Assembly (NCBI GenBank): GCA_001939145.1
Contig: LSRX01000813.1
Location: forward strand, 198,493-262,492
Length of the DNA stretch: 64,000 nucleotides
Source of the DNA: Symbiodinium microadriaticum
Taxonomy: Eukaryota; Sar; Dinophyceae; Suessiales; Symbiodiniaceae
Direction of reading: 5' to 3'
Shown: piece after piece, positions 12,301 to 23,840 of the stretch
Layout of the letters: each line of letters begins with the position of its first letter
How positions within the stretch are numbered: the stretch's first letter is position 1
Notes under the pieces: model-generated
The model's database searches: none
What the model was told of the DNA's origin: nothing
The model's input: only the letters and a program-made list of their open reading frames with translations
Program-made: the position numbers and the translations under genes

Positions 12301-12720
12301 CAGGCAGAATCAGGTGAAACTCCAGAAGGCCGAGGAAATGATTCGAGAGGCGCGGCTTGTGAAAGCTTGTTCCCTTCATGCCATACATGAAGCTCTCGAT
12401 TGGGGATTTTACCAGCCCCTGATGGTAGCTCACTAGTGCCACGCGCCGAGATTGAGATCCGGGAGAAGAAGAAGCTGGCCGAGAAGTGCTGGCTTTAGTG
12501 CCTGTTCGATGTGACCCTCTGGGACTATTTTTGTTGGAACAGGTGTTGCAAGCGTGTTATTTATGTGTGCAGACGTTTCCACTGCCGGGTCTCCTTCGCT
12601 GTGGTAACTTGCAGGCAGTCGTTGCTGAGGCTGGAGCAGAAGGCGAAAGCGCTGGCAGAGAAGGCGGCCGCGAAGACTTCGGGTGGCGAGGACATAATCA
12701 CGCAGACTGCTTCTCGATGA
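9329..12720 (+). CDS. Multi-exon gene of small charged exons, function unknown
   Basis: At least nine short + strand stretches look like exons bounded by AG and by GT or GC. They are 9329-9418 (QELVAGCNKLIRLDPTAEDK, donor GTGGGT); 9498-9550 (KLEAEVRTAEEKLEGQ); about 9685-9765 (KKMGALSRIVEQLGFQRRK, donor GTGAGG); about 10,282-10,355 (NGAKDLFALIKTEDQPK); about 10,604-10,640 (SETIDEFYKA); 11,220-11,300 (RFKYDAIFGLGMRPS); about 11,455-11,512 (EESEKIWKALNTAMGMKPDQ); 12,018-12,150 (NKANAEEWAKALKIEPASW); and 12,314-12,720, with three coiled-coil pieces ending LRLEQKAKALAEKAAAK and TGA at 12,718. The C-terminal third is a Lys/Glu/Ala coiled coil. The start was not found, and the stretches may belong to more than one gene. 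No family was recognised. Confidence 0.45.
10914..11085. repeat. Compound microsatellite (CA, GCAG, CAGA)
   Basis: Runs of CACA/GACA, then GCAGGCAG, then GACAGACA follow one another. This is probably within an intron of the surrounding + strand gene. Confidence 0.85.
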
Positions 12721-14056
12721 AGACTCACGAAGACTCCGCAGTAACTTCAGCTGCTATTATGTTCAAGGCCTCAAATTGAATAGTAGGAACTGTCGGTGAA
12801 GCCTGAACAGAGCCTACCATGCTTTCATGAATCACGAAAGCGATCTCTTCCCGAGCTCGCGAGAGGAGTCATCCCTGCCCCGCCATGGCCTGATTTCTCC
12901 GGCATAGACCAACCACTTGAAACCCTTGTGTGAAGAAGAAATGGGCAGGGAGTTCAGTGAAAAGTTGTGTGTGACAGAGTTTCATTCCCATGAGTCTTAG
13001 CGGGCACCACTAAGACATGTTACGGAACTGTCAGGGTTCGGATGTGCAGCTTGATCCCGCCAGTAGCCACGAGCCAAATGCCTCCTCATCCCTTCTAGAT
13101 TCTATAGACTTGGGCTCTCCACCTCTCGAGTTGCAGATGGCCGTGGTTGCGCAGGAGTCCACTTGAAGCTGCTCTGGAACATAGCACCAGCCAGCGACGA
13201 GTTGTGGGGTGGATGCGCTATGTTTGCCGTAGCGGCCGTAGCTGTCAACGGGTGTGGGGACCGGTGTAGCTTTGTCTAGGCGGATTCAAGGTTGCAGCAC
13301 AGCAGACCACAGCAGGGAGAGGAAGACTGAGCGAATCACGCCCTAGCTTTTGCCACAGCTGTTGTGTCGGTGTTTTTGTTGGGCAAGCCATGCAGTGTAG
13401 CGAGACGACACCAGGGTGGGGTTTCAACGAAGTTGATGTAGGAATCTACAACGGCTGTGGCAATCAGAAAATCGGAATTCTGGATTATGATAAAGACCCA
13501 TTTTCGCATGGCATATGCCTGCTTTCTTGAAACGCAGGTTCTTGTGTTTCTTCCACGTGGGCCAGTAGTATTTGAAACGTGGCCCGGAAGATGACACCTG
13601 CGTCTTTTTCACGGAGTCAGTAGTCCACCGTTCAGGCTTTGAGGACAGGCGAAACTGGTCGCCTGGGGCGGCTTTGGACAACGAGTAGTACAGAATTGAG
13701 CAAGAATGCCGCCTTACGCAATTTCAATCATGACACGTAGCTCGTACTGTCAAGACAATCGAATAATCATGTTTGGCGCGGTCAACTTGACCCAGACTGT
13801 GAGGCAAACGATGCCCCGGTAGCACAGACGCCTGCAAACTCGCATGCATGGACTCGAAAACTTGTGTATTTGCAGCACCGGCAACTACCGACCCAATACT
13901 GTAGCATGAGTGACGTGTAGGGGTGCGGGCGTGGTAGTCGGTTCGTGCAGCTTTCGGACCCGTGGCTTCTGAGCTCATCAGCTCGGTTTAGGCTCAGAGC
14001 GCTTCCGCTTAGAGTGACACAGCTGCCAGAGCTAGCGAGGCAAGTCCGCAGGCGGC
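12721..14056. other. No supportable gene
   Basis: Follows the stop at 12,718-12,720. Short open frames occur on both strands, but none is convincing. Probably 3' UTR and intergenic DNA. Confidence 0.45.
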
Positions 14057-14989
14057 GTGCCGGGGTCGCTGCCGGAAATTAACTGGAGCTCGGGGTCCTT
14101 GCTATACCACGCGATCAGGAGTTTGCGGCAGATGGCTGCGATGGCCACCACAGCAGTGGCTGGCCGCCTCGTCAGCATTTCTGGGACAGAAGCCGATGAG
14201 GTCCTTCTGTTAGCATGCTTTAGCCCAAGGTGGGAGCGTGCGCCACTCAGATTTTGCCACAAAGCAGCGATCCATCAAGAATCTGGATCAGAATCATCGG
14301 TAAAGCTCGCGGTTACTTCCACCAAGGAGGCAGCAGAAGGGTACACGGTGATCTCTCAAGAGGAGTCTGGGAGCCACAGCCGACATACCAGCCACAGTCC
14401 GAACGGGGATGTCCAAGTAATGATGCAAGCGGATGCACTTACTTCACCAACTTCAGGATTCAATCTTGACAGAATGGTGCAGTCAGATACCGTATGTAGT
14501 TCTTTGATGATATTGCCAGAAGCGAATCCAGGAGTACGCTCAGCTTATGGCTGGCACAGCTCCGGCGCGACCCCTAGCCGGCCCGAGCCCAGCCGCAACC
14601 AACCCACAGTCTGCAAAGAAGCGAGGAGGGCACTAAGTGCTTGAATGCAAGGTTTCATGCAGTCTTCCTCAGACATGCTCGGCAGGCTGCGACGACTGGA
14701 ATGGTGACAACATCGGTTCCGATCACAGCCTATCCCTACACCAGCACAAACGCCTACACGAGCCTCGGCCTCACATACTCCGAGTGTTTGGGACGAAGGC
14801 TCCCCTTGCTTGATCCCACCCCGGTCCGTTGCACTAGAGCAGGCTTGTGAGTGGTAAGACTGTTTGGGGCAACTGAGGACGGTCACAACAAGCTACCCGA
14901 ATTACCCCATCACGAGCAGTCCGGCTGTCCAATACGCAGCCTCTCCTCTTCCAGCGTCCTACACGGCTCAGAACTCAGCCAAGACGTAG
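14057..14989 (+). CDS. Exons of a Pro/Ala/Gln/Tyr-rich low-complexity protein
   Basis: Several + strand pieces have a shared low-complexity style: WEPQPTYQPQSER (about 14,368-14,406), MAGTAPARPLAGPSPAATN (about 14,548-14,605), ITAYPYTSTNAYTSLG (about 14,720-14,770) and a final stretch at 14,900-14,989 with SSPAVQYAASPLPASYTAQ, ending at TAG. The pieces lie in different frames, so introns must separate them if they form one protein. The start is unknown. An alternative single frame of 195 codons (14,057-14,644) overlaps the first pieces. Similar Pro/Ala/Gln/Tyr tracts recur near 30.9, 31.5, 34.7 and 35.2 kb. No catalytic or binding motif is visible. Confidence 0.35.
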
Positions 14990-16015
14990 CTGCAGGTCAT
15001 CAGGGGCAAGTTACAAGAGAAAATCTTCCTGGCATGTAGTGAGCTGACCAGAGTGCTGGTCATGCCAGGTCATGCCAGGTCCAGGTCAGCAATCGCTCGT
15101 AGAATTCTTACGTGGCTATCTGCATCTCCAGGTTCCGCAGAAACAGGAAAGAGACAGAAGTATTGGGGATGGTGTAGACTCGGGCAGACTCCATGGTGCA
15201 TTGTCGAGGGCCCCAGTATGGACTTTCGTGGCATTTCACACGAGGAGGCGCCTAGGACCGCTTATCGACTCTGGGCAATTCCTGGCGCGATGGCGGGGCT
15301 TCCCCATGCCTTCCTTAATGCCACGAAAGAAGATGAAAAAGAAAGAAAGAAAGAGAGAGCGAGAGTAGCCAATAGTGAGGCCGTGTCAAGGCCACCAAAA
15401 GGCATGTTTGTGTGAATTGCAGTCCGAATCGAGAACCAGGCCTTTCACACCGCACCAAGACCCAAGAACAGATCTCCAAAACGACCCCACCTGTCACCAA
15501 CTACATGCAGTCACCAAGATGCTTTGTCTCCCGAGAACGTGGCTTTCATTGTCAGGAAATCAGTGGACCTGAACCTGAGATGGGGGCCACCAGCAACCGT
15601 TAGCTTGGTAGAGCGGTACAGCAGCATAAACACACAGTCCTCGCCGATGTCCAGCCATGCCTCCCCACCTGCAGCCGAGCCGTCGGCCAAGGAGACGCAG
15701 AGCTGCACATTCTTTGAGGCATCTTTTCATTGAAGCTACTTGGTTTGCATGGTCTTGGCAGGAGGTTCGAGCAAGGGGGCGACGTCAAGCGCTCCTGCAT
15801 CCTGAGGCATGGCTTCTAACTGCCGCGCTGACATGTTCTTGCATATTCCAGCGATCTTGATCCTGACGCTTGTGCTTGACATGTTGACCTGGTCATGAGG
15901 AGGCCACTTTGGAGCTTTTGCGGCAGCAAGGCATGCTGGAAGTGTCCTGGCCAGCACTCCGAGTCGGATCAGCCCAGTCTCGCCTTTTACGGTTGTTGAC
16001 TTGCTATTGCTTGCT
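14990..16015. other. No clear gene
   Basis: Contains a short GAAA run at about 15,330-15,362 and open but undistinguished frames on both strands. It passes into the degenerate minisatellite at about 16,016. Confidence 0.4.
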
Positions 16016-17600
16016 AAGGGCTTGGGGTTGCCACCCACAACGGCTTATTTGGGTGGAGGGCTTGCCACCAACAGGCTTGGGTTTGCCACCCGCTACTGCC
16101 TATTAGAGTGGAGGGCTTGCCACCAACAGGCTTCCCCCTTTTCCGGCTTAGACTCTCGTTATGAGTTGTTGGTCGTTTAATATGGCTTACCTGGCTTCTT
16201 CTTCTTCTTTTAAACACGTTTTTTCTGCTCTAATCACCGCCCCAAAATCGCCTTGTAGGGTTGAAGGCTTGCTACCAATTACGGGCTTCCCCTTTTTTAG
16301 GGTTTAGGACTTGCTCCTGAACTGTCCTTCAAGGGCTTTTAGCCTTCAGGGTGTTTAGGGTTTGTCACCCAACATCGACTTTTAGCGTTGACGGCTTGCC
16401 ACCAACAGGCCTCCCCCTTATACGGCTTAGGGTCTCATTATGGGTCGTTGGTCGAAGGCCTAGGGGCTTGTCCCAACCTCGCCTTTTAGGGCTTGGGCTT
16501 GGGCTTGCCACCGAACATGGCTTTTTGGGGTTCTGGGCTTGGCTTGGCACGAAACGTGTCCTGTCACGGCTGGGGGTTTGTCTTAACCTCCGTTACGACG
16601 CTTTAGGGTCTGGCTTTGCCACCCGACTTCGACTCTCAAGGTTCTGGGTTTGCCACCAACAGGCTTCACTTTTTTCTGGGTCAGGCTATGCCAGATCAGA
16701 TCAGGCCGGATCAGATCAGGTTACATGACACCTCCCTGCTAGCGTCCTTCCCTCCTCAAGCTCCTGTGGCTGGGCTTCCCCCCTTTAGGGTTTAGGGCTT
16801 GCTCCTGAACATGTCCTTTGAAGGCTGTTAGCCTTCAGTGTGTTTAGGGTTTGTCGCCCAACATCGGCTTTTAGCGCTGACGGCTTGCCACCAACAGGCT
16901 CCCTTATACGGCTTAGGGTCTGAGTATGGGTCGTTGGTCTGGCACGAAACATGTCCTGGCAGGCCTAAGGGTTTGTCCCAACCTCGCCTTTTAGGGTTTA
17001 GGGTTTGGGTGTGCCACTGAACATAACTTTATAGGGTTCTGAGCTTCCTCCGTTACGACGATTTAGGGCTTGGCTTTGCCACCCAACTTCGACTCTTAAG
17101 GTTCTGGGTTTGCCACCAACAGGACCTTTTTCTGGCTCAGGCTATGCCAGATCAGATCAGGTTGCATGAGACCTCCCTGCTAGCATCCTTCCCTCCTCAG
17201 GCTCCTGTGGCTTGTGCTGTCGAGCCACGGGCGGAGTTAGCGTGCGTGCGAGGCTCCTCCTAAACCCTGAACCCGAAACCCCATTCTGATTGTACACTAT
17301 GGCCATATGAGTGCAGATTTTCAGGTCTTTGGTAGGGACGCTGAAAGTGTGGAGACTGCCCAGCATAGCTGCTCCCCTCAGCCCTAAACGCCCAAGCTTG
17401 CAGCCTGCGACACTTCATGCGAGCTTGCTGCCGAAACATGTCCTGTGAGGGATGGGGGCTTGTTTTAGCTTCCCCTGCTACGGTTTAGGGCTTGGGTTGG
17501 CCACCCATCTTCGATTTTTAGGGTTCAGGGCCTGCTACGAACAAGCTTCACCATTTTCTGGGTCAGGTTATGCCAGATCAGATCAAGTCAGAACAGATCA
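16016..17600. repeat. Degenerate TTTAGGG-like / GGCTTGCCACC minisatellite
   Basis: The stretch is built from variants of TTTAGGG joined to GGCTTG and GCCACCAACAGGCTT, repeating irregularly every 40-60 bp. It has few long frames and a T/G-biased + strand. The repeated TTTAGGG core resembles the dinoflagellate/plant telomere heptamer but is too diverged to be a working telomere. It resembles subtelomeric satellite. Confidence 0.8.
16282..17215. repeat. Tandem duplication of a ~490-bp block
   Basis: Block 1 (about 16,282-16,774) and block 2 (about 16,775-17,215) share the same ordered landmarks: GGGCTTCCCC, TTGCTCCTGAAC, CCTTCA, a CACCCAACATCG-type segment, CTTATACGGCTTAGGGTCT, CTCCGTTACGACG, GCTATGCCAGATCAGATCAGG and CCTCCCTGCTAGC. 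A partial third copy lies at about 17,430-17,600. Copies differ by substitutions and small gaps, so the duplication is not recent. Confidence 0.8.
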
Positions 17601-18909
17601 GAATAGATCGGTTCAGAAGCCGACATGTGAAGCCTTTGTTGAGCTTTGGAGAAACAACTACTGTATTGGGTTCAGAGCTTCCTACCGTATTCAAGGCCTT
17701 ACAAAGGGAATGCTTTGTCATTTGTGTTGCAGTATACAGGGTGGTTCAGATCAGATCGTGACCAAAAACATCTTTGCTTCCGCAACCAGCACCCGGCCTG
17801 CAGCCTGCGCCCGCCGACGGGTTTTTCCTTTCCTTCCAATCAGTCATACTTACGGATTACATCAAACCAGATCATTTTGGTTCTTGAGGGGTCATGTGAA
17901 CAGTGCTTGTGAAGATTCCATGAGCACTGCAGCGACTGTTGCACTCTGTTGTTTGATCGGTTGCTTGAAATATTGCTTTCCTGCGCCGTTTCAATTTTTC
18001 TCCACTCAGGAGGCTGGCATTCCGGGATCAGCAGCCGTGCAGGTTGGGTGGACACATTGCGTGAGAACAGATCAGATCAGGTCCTATCCTATCAAGTCAC
18101 GGACGGCACTTGACTGCAAGGAGGTGTGACTTTAGGACAAGACGTTGCTTTAATCATTGACTGTTGAAGTTGCTTCAAACTGCACGCATGTTGCCAGTCC
18201 CACCACGTGCTTACCTGGAGCGCCGTGCTTGTGTAGGTCCCTTTTGCGCACTGAAACATTCTACCAAAATGCCGGTGGCAAGCTGCGTATGCCTCCGCTG
18301 CTTTCCGCGCCTTCCTGGCAATAATGCTTTCCGATAAGTCGGGTCAGATCGGTTTGGCTCATGAAGTTATCCATCCATAAGAACCGGGCGGGTTCCGATC
18401 AGATCAAAGTGTTTATGGTTCTGTTTGCCGCTTCTGCAGGAGGAGCCGTTCGGCCCACTGGCACCGCTGGAATCGTTGCCAGTAACACCCTCGGGACTTC
18501 TCGCTGCGCGGACACTTTACACTTTTCCACGAAGTGGCGACAGTCCCTGTTAGCTGCAACACTTGCGGAAGCTTTCGTTGCGAAGGCCTTAGCGTCAGCT
18601 TCAGGGGTTCCAGAAAGTCCACGAAATGGCGACAGTCCTGTTCACCCGCAGAAAACCTCCAGGCTTCGCGCTCAGGTCTGATCTGATCGGATCAGGTCAT
18701 GTCAGAATAGATTGCGTCTTCACCCGCTTAGAGCTCAAAGGCTGCCACGAAACACGTCGACTCAGAACGAGTCAGATGAGATCAGATAATTGATATAAAT
18801 CTGAACTCGCTTTGCAATGCTTGCCGGCCGCTTCTGAAGCTCTTCTGGCTTTTGAACAGCAGCATAGTAGACTGGGACTGGGTGTGAAGTGATTGGTTTT
18901 TCCATGTTC
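17601..18909. other. Repeat-punctuated DNA without a clear gene
   Basis: Non-repeat DNA broken by pentamer clusters. Open frames (for example 17,452-18,129 on +) run through repeat sequence and are not credible genes. Confidence 0.45.
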
Positions 18910-19347
18910 CAGCCAGCTGCGTGAGTTGCGTGCTGCAACAGATCATGCGTGTGTTTTCTTTTTGGCTTGGAAGCTTCTGGCTGGCGATGGTGTTAAGGGC
19001 ATTCCACGAGATGTGCTGGCATTAGACATGCTCGACGCGGACCAGCTCTGGCGTTGCATCCGGCTGATGTCTTGTGGCGAAACATTGAGTCTCGGCCAAC
19101 ATGACCTGGCGGTGGAGAGCTTGGCCAAACACAAAGGGTTCTTCTTCAACAGGTTTCAGCAGCTTCTACATGAAATCAATCATGGACCGCGGCTGCTGGG
19201 ACATGTCCACTCCATGACCCAGGCAGCAGAGGACCTCTTGCAGCACTTGGAGAACACGCCACAGATGTCCACGCAGGACAAATCGCAGATCCAGGCAGCA
19301 GAGGATCTCGCACGGGGTTTGGACAACGGGTCACAGATGTTTGCGTC
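18910..19347 (+). CDS. Candidate exon of an unknown protein with a short internal repeat
   Basis: An open + frame of about 145 codons follows a CCAG acceptor-like site and has protein-like composition (helical, Leu/Asp/Gln/His-rich). Near its end a motif is repeated: the QAAEDLLQHLEN type, then the QAAEDLARGLDN type, about 24 residues apart, which points to an internal tandem duplication in coding sequence. A GT follows GCGTCAG at about 19,348, and beyond it the DNA is a duplicated repeat block, so the exon probably ends there. There is no ATG in a credible position. Not recognised. Confidence 0.35.
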
Positions 19348-19349
19348 AG

Positions 19350-20290
19350 GTTCTGGGGGTGTCTGTGCCTTTGGCGGCGGAGGCCCGGTTCCAGATGCGC
19401 CCCATGCTAGCTCTGCATGGAATAACATCAATGTCGGTTGTGAAAGGATCGGTAGCACTGAGCGAACCGATGGGGGCTGGAGGTAAATTAGCAGTTGGGA
19501 TCAGATCGGATGAGAGTGGGGAGTGGGCAGACGTCTTTTGCTGCCAGGTAAACATTCCGAAGCCTTGTGAACGTGCCCCGCAGGACGTTCCGAGCGACCA
19601 GGCACGACAACGTGCCAGTCAGGCACAAGGAGGGATGTTTTCTTGTGTGAGGTTCGACAGAGGAGCAGATCTTTCGGAAACCGTGAGGCGAAGAAGAGGA
19701 GACAACAATGTCTGCGGCGAGGACATCAGCGAAGTTGGACCCGAAAGTCACGATGCAGCCATCGAGTGTATTCAGAGCGCACATCTTATTGCAGCTTCCG
19801 TCTTTTTACTCCGATCAGGTCAGATCAGATCAGATCGTGCTCAGGTAGTCTAGGTCGCTTGCAGCCCGTGGCCCCCACTTGCGTCAGGTGCCGGGCTGTC
19901 CGTGCCTTTGCCGGCGGTGGCCCGGTTCAAGCTAATTTCAGGGTTGGGAACCTGCTCGGAGGTTCTGCGGCAGTTCTGCCTGTAACTGCAGTCACGAGGC
20001 GGTCCTGTACCTCTGAATACATTTTCGGCCTGGCTCTGCGGCTCTTCAGGGATTTCGGGTTGGCACCCCCTTCCAGGGACTTCGGGGTGAACCCCGCGCT
20101 AGCTCTGCCTGGAATAACATCAATGTCGCTTATTGGAGTGGGCAGACGTCTTTTGCTGCCGGGTGCACATTCCGGAGCACGTCCCGCGCGACCAGGCACC
20201 GCTCATCTCTTTGCAGCTTCCGTCTTTTTGCTCAGCTCGGAATAGACATGACCTCTTTGCTGCTTCCGTCTTTTTGCTCGGCTCGGAACA
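19350..20290. repeat. Diverged duplicated block
   Basis: A segment at about 19,350-19,835 recurs at about 19,885-20,290. Shared landmarks are TGCCTTTGSCGGCGG, a CTAGCTCTGC-TGGAATAACATCAATGTCG stretch, GTGGGCAGACGTCTTTTGCTG, CGACCAGGCAC and GCAGCTTCCGTCTTTTT followed by a pentamer cluster. A flanking piece (CTAGGTCG with GCCCGTGGCCC) recurs again near 22,170. These are diverged members of a dispersed family. Confidence 0.75.
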
Positions 20291-20559
20291 CATACGCTTA
20301 GATACTTGAGGGATCAGATCAGATCACATCAGGTCAGGTCAGGTCAGGTCAGGTCAGGTCCGGTCAGATCGTATCGAGTCAAATCACGTTAGATGAGTTG
20401 AGACATCAGGTGAGGCCGGCTTATACTTCTGACTGACACCCTGTAGTTTCTACGTCAGGCTTCCGTGCCGGTGTGGTCTAGCAGTCTAGCATGTCCAAAG
20501 TGCACGAATGGGAACGGAGAGACAGCAAATCTTTTCCTCTGGCTTTGCATGCAATTTCC

Positions 20560-21497
20560 CACGATGATCTGAATCCTGGTTGCGAGCTGTCGCGTCGGAG
20601 AAGGCGCACGTGACCAAAATTAACGTCAGCGGCCCAAAAGGCCGCCCGCCTTGCTGGGGCAATGCTTGGGCTCGTGGTGGCTGTGCCAAGGGCTGCAAGA
20701 AAACATTCCGTGTTTTGACATGGAAGCTAAAGGACATGGGAGCTTCCGTGCAACTTGGTTCCACCAGGGGCAACATCCGGAACCTGCCGGGCAACCTGAA
20801 CAGGAAGCGAGCGCAGACAGTTGCGCACATGCGGCCCATGCCGGGCCAGGCGCATTTGCTGGGGGACGAGACTGCGCCCCAGCCAAGTCGGAAGGAGGTG
20901 AGCAAAGCTCGCCACGACTTTCTGGACCAGCAGCGCCAGGATGCCGGAGGCATGGGTAGCCTACTTCCAGCAGCAAGCAGGTCTGCAGAAGTTGCAACAC
21001 CAATTGGTTTACACGCCGGTGCGCATGATCAGTGACGAAGCTGTTCTCCAATCCCTCATCATTGGAAAGGACGTCGTTGTCCCTGAAGGAGCGTGCTTGT
21101 TGGTGTCGGAGCACATGCTTCAGGTGGTGGCCAAGGTCGTGAAATCTGGAGCCCGAGGGTCCGGTTTGACCTTAAAAAGAGCATATAAACTCAATACCGC
21201 TGACTGCGGCGCTGGCGTTTTGGGGCTCGGCCAGATTCACAACGCGAGAGAGGCGACCTTCCTGCTGCGGAGATGATTCCTGCGGCGTTTGCTGTCGGCC
21301 CAAAGGAGCATCTGGCCACCATCGCTTCTTCCACGTTTATTGAGGTCTACGAGAAGCGAGATGTTGGCCTAATGTCCGTGCTGCGCTATATCCTCATGGA
21401 TGGCTGTGCAGCCGAGCGCCAAGGAAGGCTCGTTGGGATCAAGGCAAATAACAAAACAGCGCTCCTGCGTGACGTAGGCTCACGTCAGCTCGTCTGA
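20560..21497 (+). pseudogene. Possible decayed transposase-like frame
   Basis: Three overlapping + frames carry protein-like sequence that changes frame twice. Frame 1 (about 20,580-20,935) has a Cys-rich start (PPCWGNAWARGGCAKGCKK) and a basic middle. Frame 2 (about 20,941-21,270) includes ISDEAVLQSLIIGKDVVVP. Frame 3 (21,273-21,497) begins IPAAFAVGPKEHLATIAS, which resembles the conserved 'proline-Ala-phe-Ala...E' segment of MULE-type transposases, followed by MDGCAAERQG. Further frame-shifted fragments appear at 21,690-21,900. Frame changes without clear introns suggest decay. The MULE assignment is by general resemblance only. Confidence 0.35.
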
Positions 21498-23039
21498 GCT
21501 TACCTGATCTAATCTAGTCTGATGATGTCCAGCAGTTGAGAAGTCTGAAGTCGCCTCTAAACTGATCCGTCATGTAGGCAAAAGTGACCGCCCTGAGAAA
21601 AATGGATTTATGTGAAATCGGCCCTAAACGGATACCCCCCCCCCACTACGTGCCAGATCTTTCCGGACCTCATCCACAAAGTGGACTTGAAACATGTTTT
21701 GGACGCCGTTCAGCGCTTGGGGGCCAGCACCACGGGAGGCAAGCACTCGGCTTGTACCTCAAGTCCATGATTCACTTCTCGGCATCTTGGCCCACGTAGA
21801 TGATTTTTTTCATGCCTGCTGGGACGCAGTTTTTGTGGAACTGACAAAGAGAAAAGCATTTGCGCTGATAAAGTATGCGCAAAAGTATGTCTTGCAGATC
21901 GGTGGCCATTGATCTAGCAGTATCCTCATGAGCTCTCTGCATCAGTACTGACAATTACTGATGTGAACCCTGGCTGGCTCAGCTGTCTGGTGTCAGATCA
22001 GATTGGACCAGCCTGGGAAGCGCGGAAAAAACACGTTTTAGGCATCGGGTCCGGTCTTGTGCTACTGAATACATTTCTTGGCCACCCTCAGGCATCTCGG
22101 GCTTGGTAAAGCTGAGCTTTGTTGATCGGTTCATATCAGATCATCAAATCAGGTCCGATCAGATCGTGCTTAGGTGTCTAGGTCGATTGCTGCCCGTGGC
22201 CCGTGCTTGTGTCAGGCGCCGCGCCTGTCTGTGACGAAGTTCGACGACCTGTGGGCTGACTACGAGGCTGCTTCTTTCATGCGTATTTTGTTCTGTGGCT
22301 GTGGAAAAAGAGACATACCAATCGATCGGCAGAGGCGAGTGAAGCTTCCGAGCGAAAGACTGAACAGGAGCACGCAGGCATTGGCAAGCTTTTGAAGTGG
22401 GCACCTTGGCAGCCCAGTGAAACTAGGAACGTCTGCGTGTGTATAGCCGCATGCACATCAACGTGGATGTGTGCTCAAATGCTTTCGCTGGGTTTCGATG
22501 AACGGGGCGCGTACGTTGCCAAGCTGAAGTGTCTTGGATCTGGCTGGCCTCATGAGATCAGAGTGGGATTGGATTTGGATTGTCCTGAAAAGGCTTCAAA
22601 GTGCTGCCCCGAGCCAAGGAATCCTGACAATGTTCCGGCAACTGTCAGAGTAGGCATGAGCTTGTTGAAAGTGGGAGACGTGCATGTGACAGGAGCCTGT
22701 GGGTAAGAATCATTTTTTTTGAAGCCTCCAATGCAAGCAGCCACGCATGTATTTACGGGATCGGCATTGCGCTCCAGGCATCCCCAAGCAAGACATCGTG
22801 GATATTTTCTACCAAAATGGAGGCGGTCATGGGGTGACGCTTGTCTGCGTTGCGCGAGCACGCCATGCCGAACATGTGTTAGTCGTTTCGCACGATGATG
22901 TCGTCTGAGGTTAACCCTGTATGATCCGCTTCCCGACTTTGAAGCAAGAAAAGACAAGAAAAAGAAGAAGAAGAAGCTCTGTCGTGAGGATGAAATCAGA
23001 TCAAATTGGGTTGTTCTGCTTTGGGATTCACAGCTCAGG
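21498..23039. other. Repeat-rich DNA with orphan open frames
   Basis: Pentamer clusters and pieces of the 19-20 kb block family recur here. Protein-like fragments occur on + at 21,790-21,905 (VELTKRKAFALIKYAQKYV) and 22,392-22,706 (104 codons, Cys-containing). They may be remains of the same element as 20,560-21,497. Confidence 0.4.
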
Positions 23040-23289
23040 GAATTTTTGCGGGCTCCTGCGAACATCAGGGTTTGGGTTTCAGGGCTCGGGGTTTAGGATT
23101 GGGGTTCATTTTAGAATTTATTCATGCCAGGACAAGCAGAAGAGAAAGAAGGACAAACAGAAGGACAAAAAAAACAAAAAACAAGGTGCCTCGGGATTGG
23201 ATTCTGGGGGTTCGTTCTCGACACAGCTTGCAATTCGCAGGCATCGGGCTTAGCAACCAGTCTCTCCGGGCTTAGGGCTTACTAAAAAT

Positions 23290-23790
23290 GTGAAGTACGA
23301 GGCATCGGACAAGCGCAAGCGTGCGACCTCAAGATCCTCAAGCGCAGCCGTTTGGATGTTGAAACTGGTACATGCTTTTGACTTATTGTTCGTGCCTGGG
23401 CCCTTGTGACGCTCATTGGCAGGATGAAGGTTTCCGGTTCAGGGTTTAGGACTTGAGATGGAATGATTGTTCAGTTTACTCACGCTATGCCTCGTGGCGG
23501 TGAGTTCCCGAGTATAGCCAAAGCGAAGCTGTAGCTTTTGGGCGTGAAGTACAATACTGCCGTAACCACTTAAGGCGTCGGACAAGCAGAAGCGTGCGAC
23601 CGCAATGCCCTCAAGCGCAGTCGCTTGGATGTTGAAAGCTGTACGCGCTTTTGACTTCTCGGTGCAGGATGCAAGTTTCAGGGCTCAGGGTTTGGGACTT
23701 GGGGTTCAATTATTATTCAGTCTACTCACGCTGCGCCTGTCTGAGAGTTCCCGAGTAAAGCTCAAGCGAAGCTGTATGTGTATGCGTATG
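23290..23790. repeat. Tandem duplication, ~258-bp unit
   Basis: Two units share the order GTGAAGTAC, GGCATCGGACAAGC or GGCGTCGGACAAGC, CCTCAAGCGCAG-CGTTTGGATGTTGAAA (or its TCGCTTGG variant), CTTTTGACTT, TTCAG-GGTTTGGGACTTG, TTCAGT-TACTCACGCT-GCCT and GAGTTCCCGAGTA. Unit 1 starts at about 23,293 and unit 2 at about 23,551. Confidence 0.8.
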
Positions 23791-23794
23791 TACG

Positions 23795-23840
23795 TATGTA
23801 TCTGTGTGTATATATATATATATATTAATTTATATTTATA
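23795..23840. repeat. (TA)n and GTATGTAT microsatellite
   Basis: A TATG/TACG run passes into TATATATA. Confidence 0.85.
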
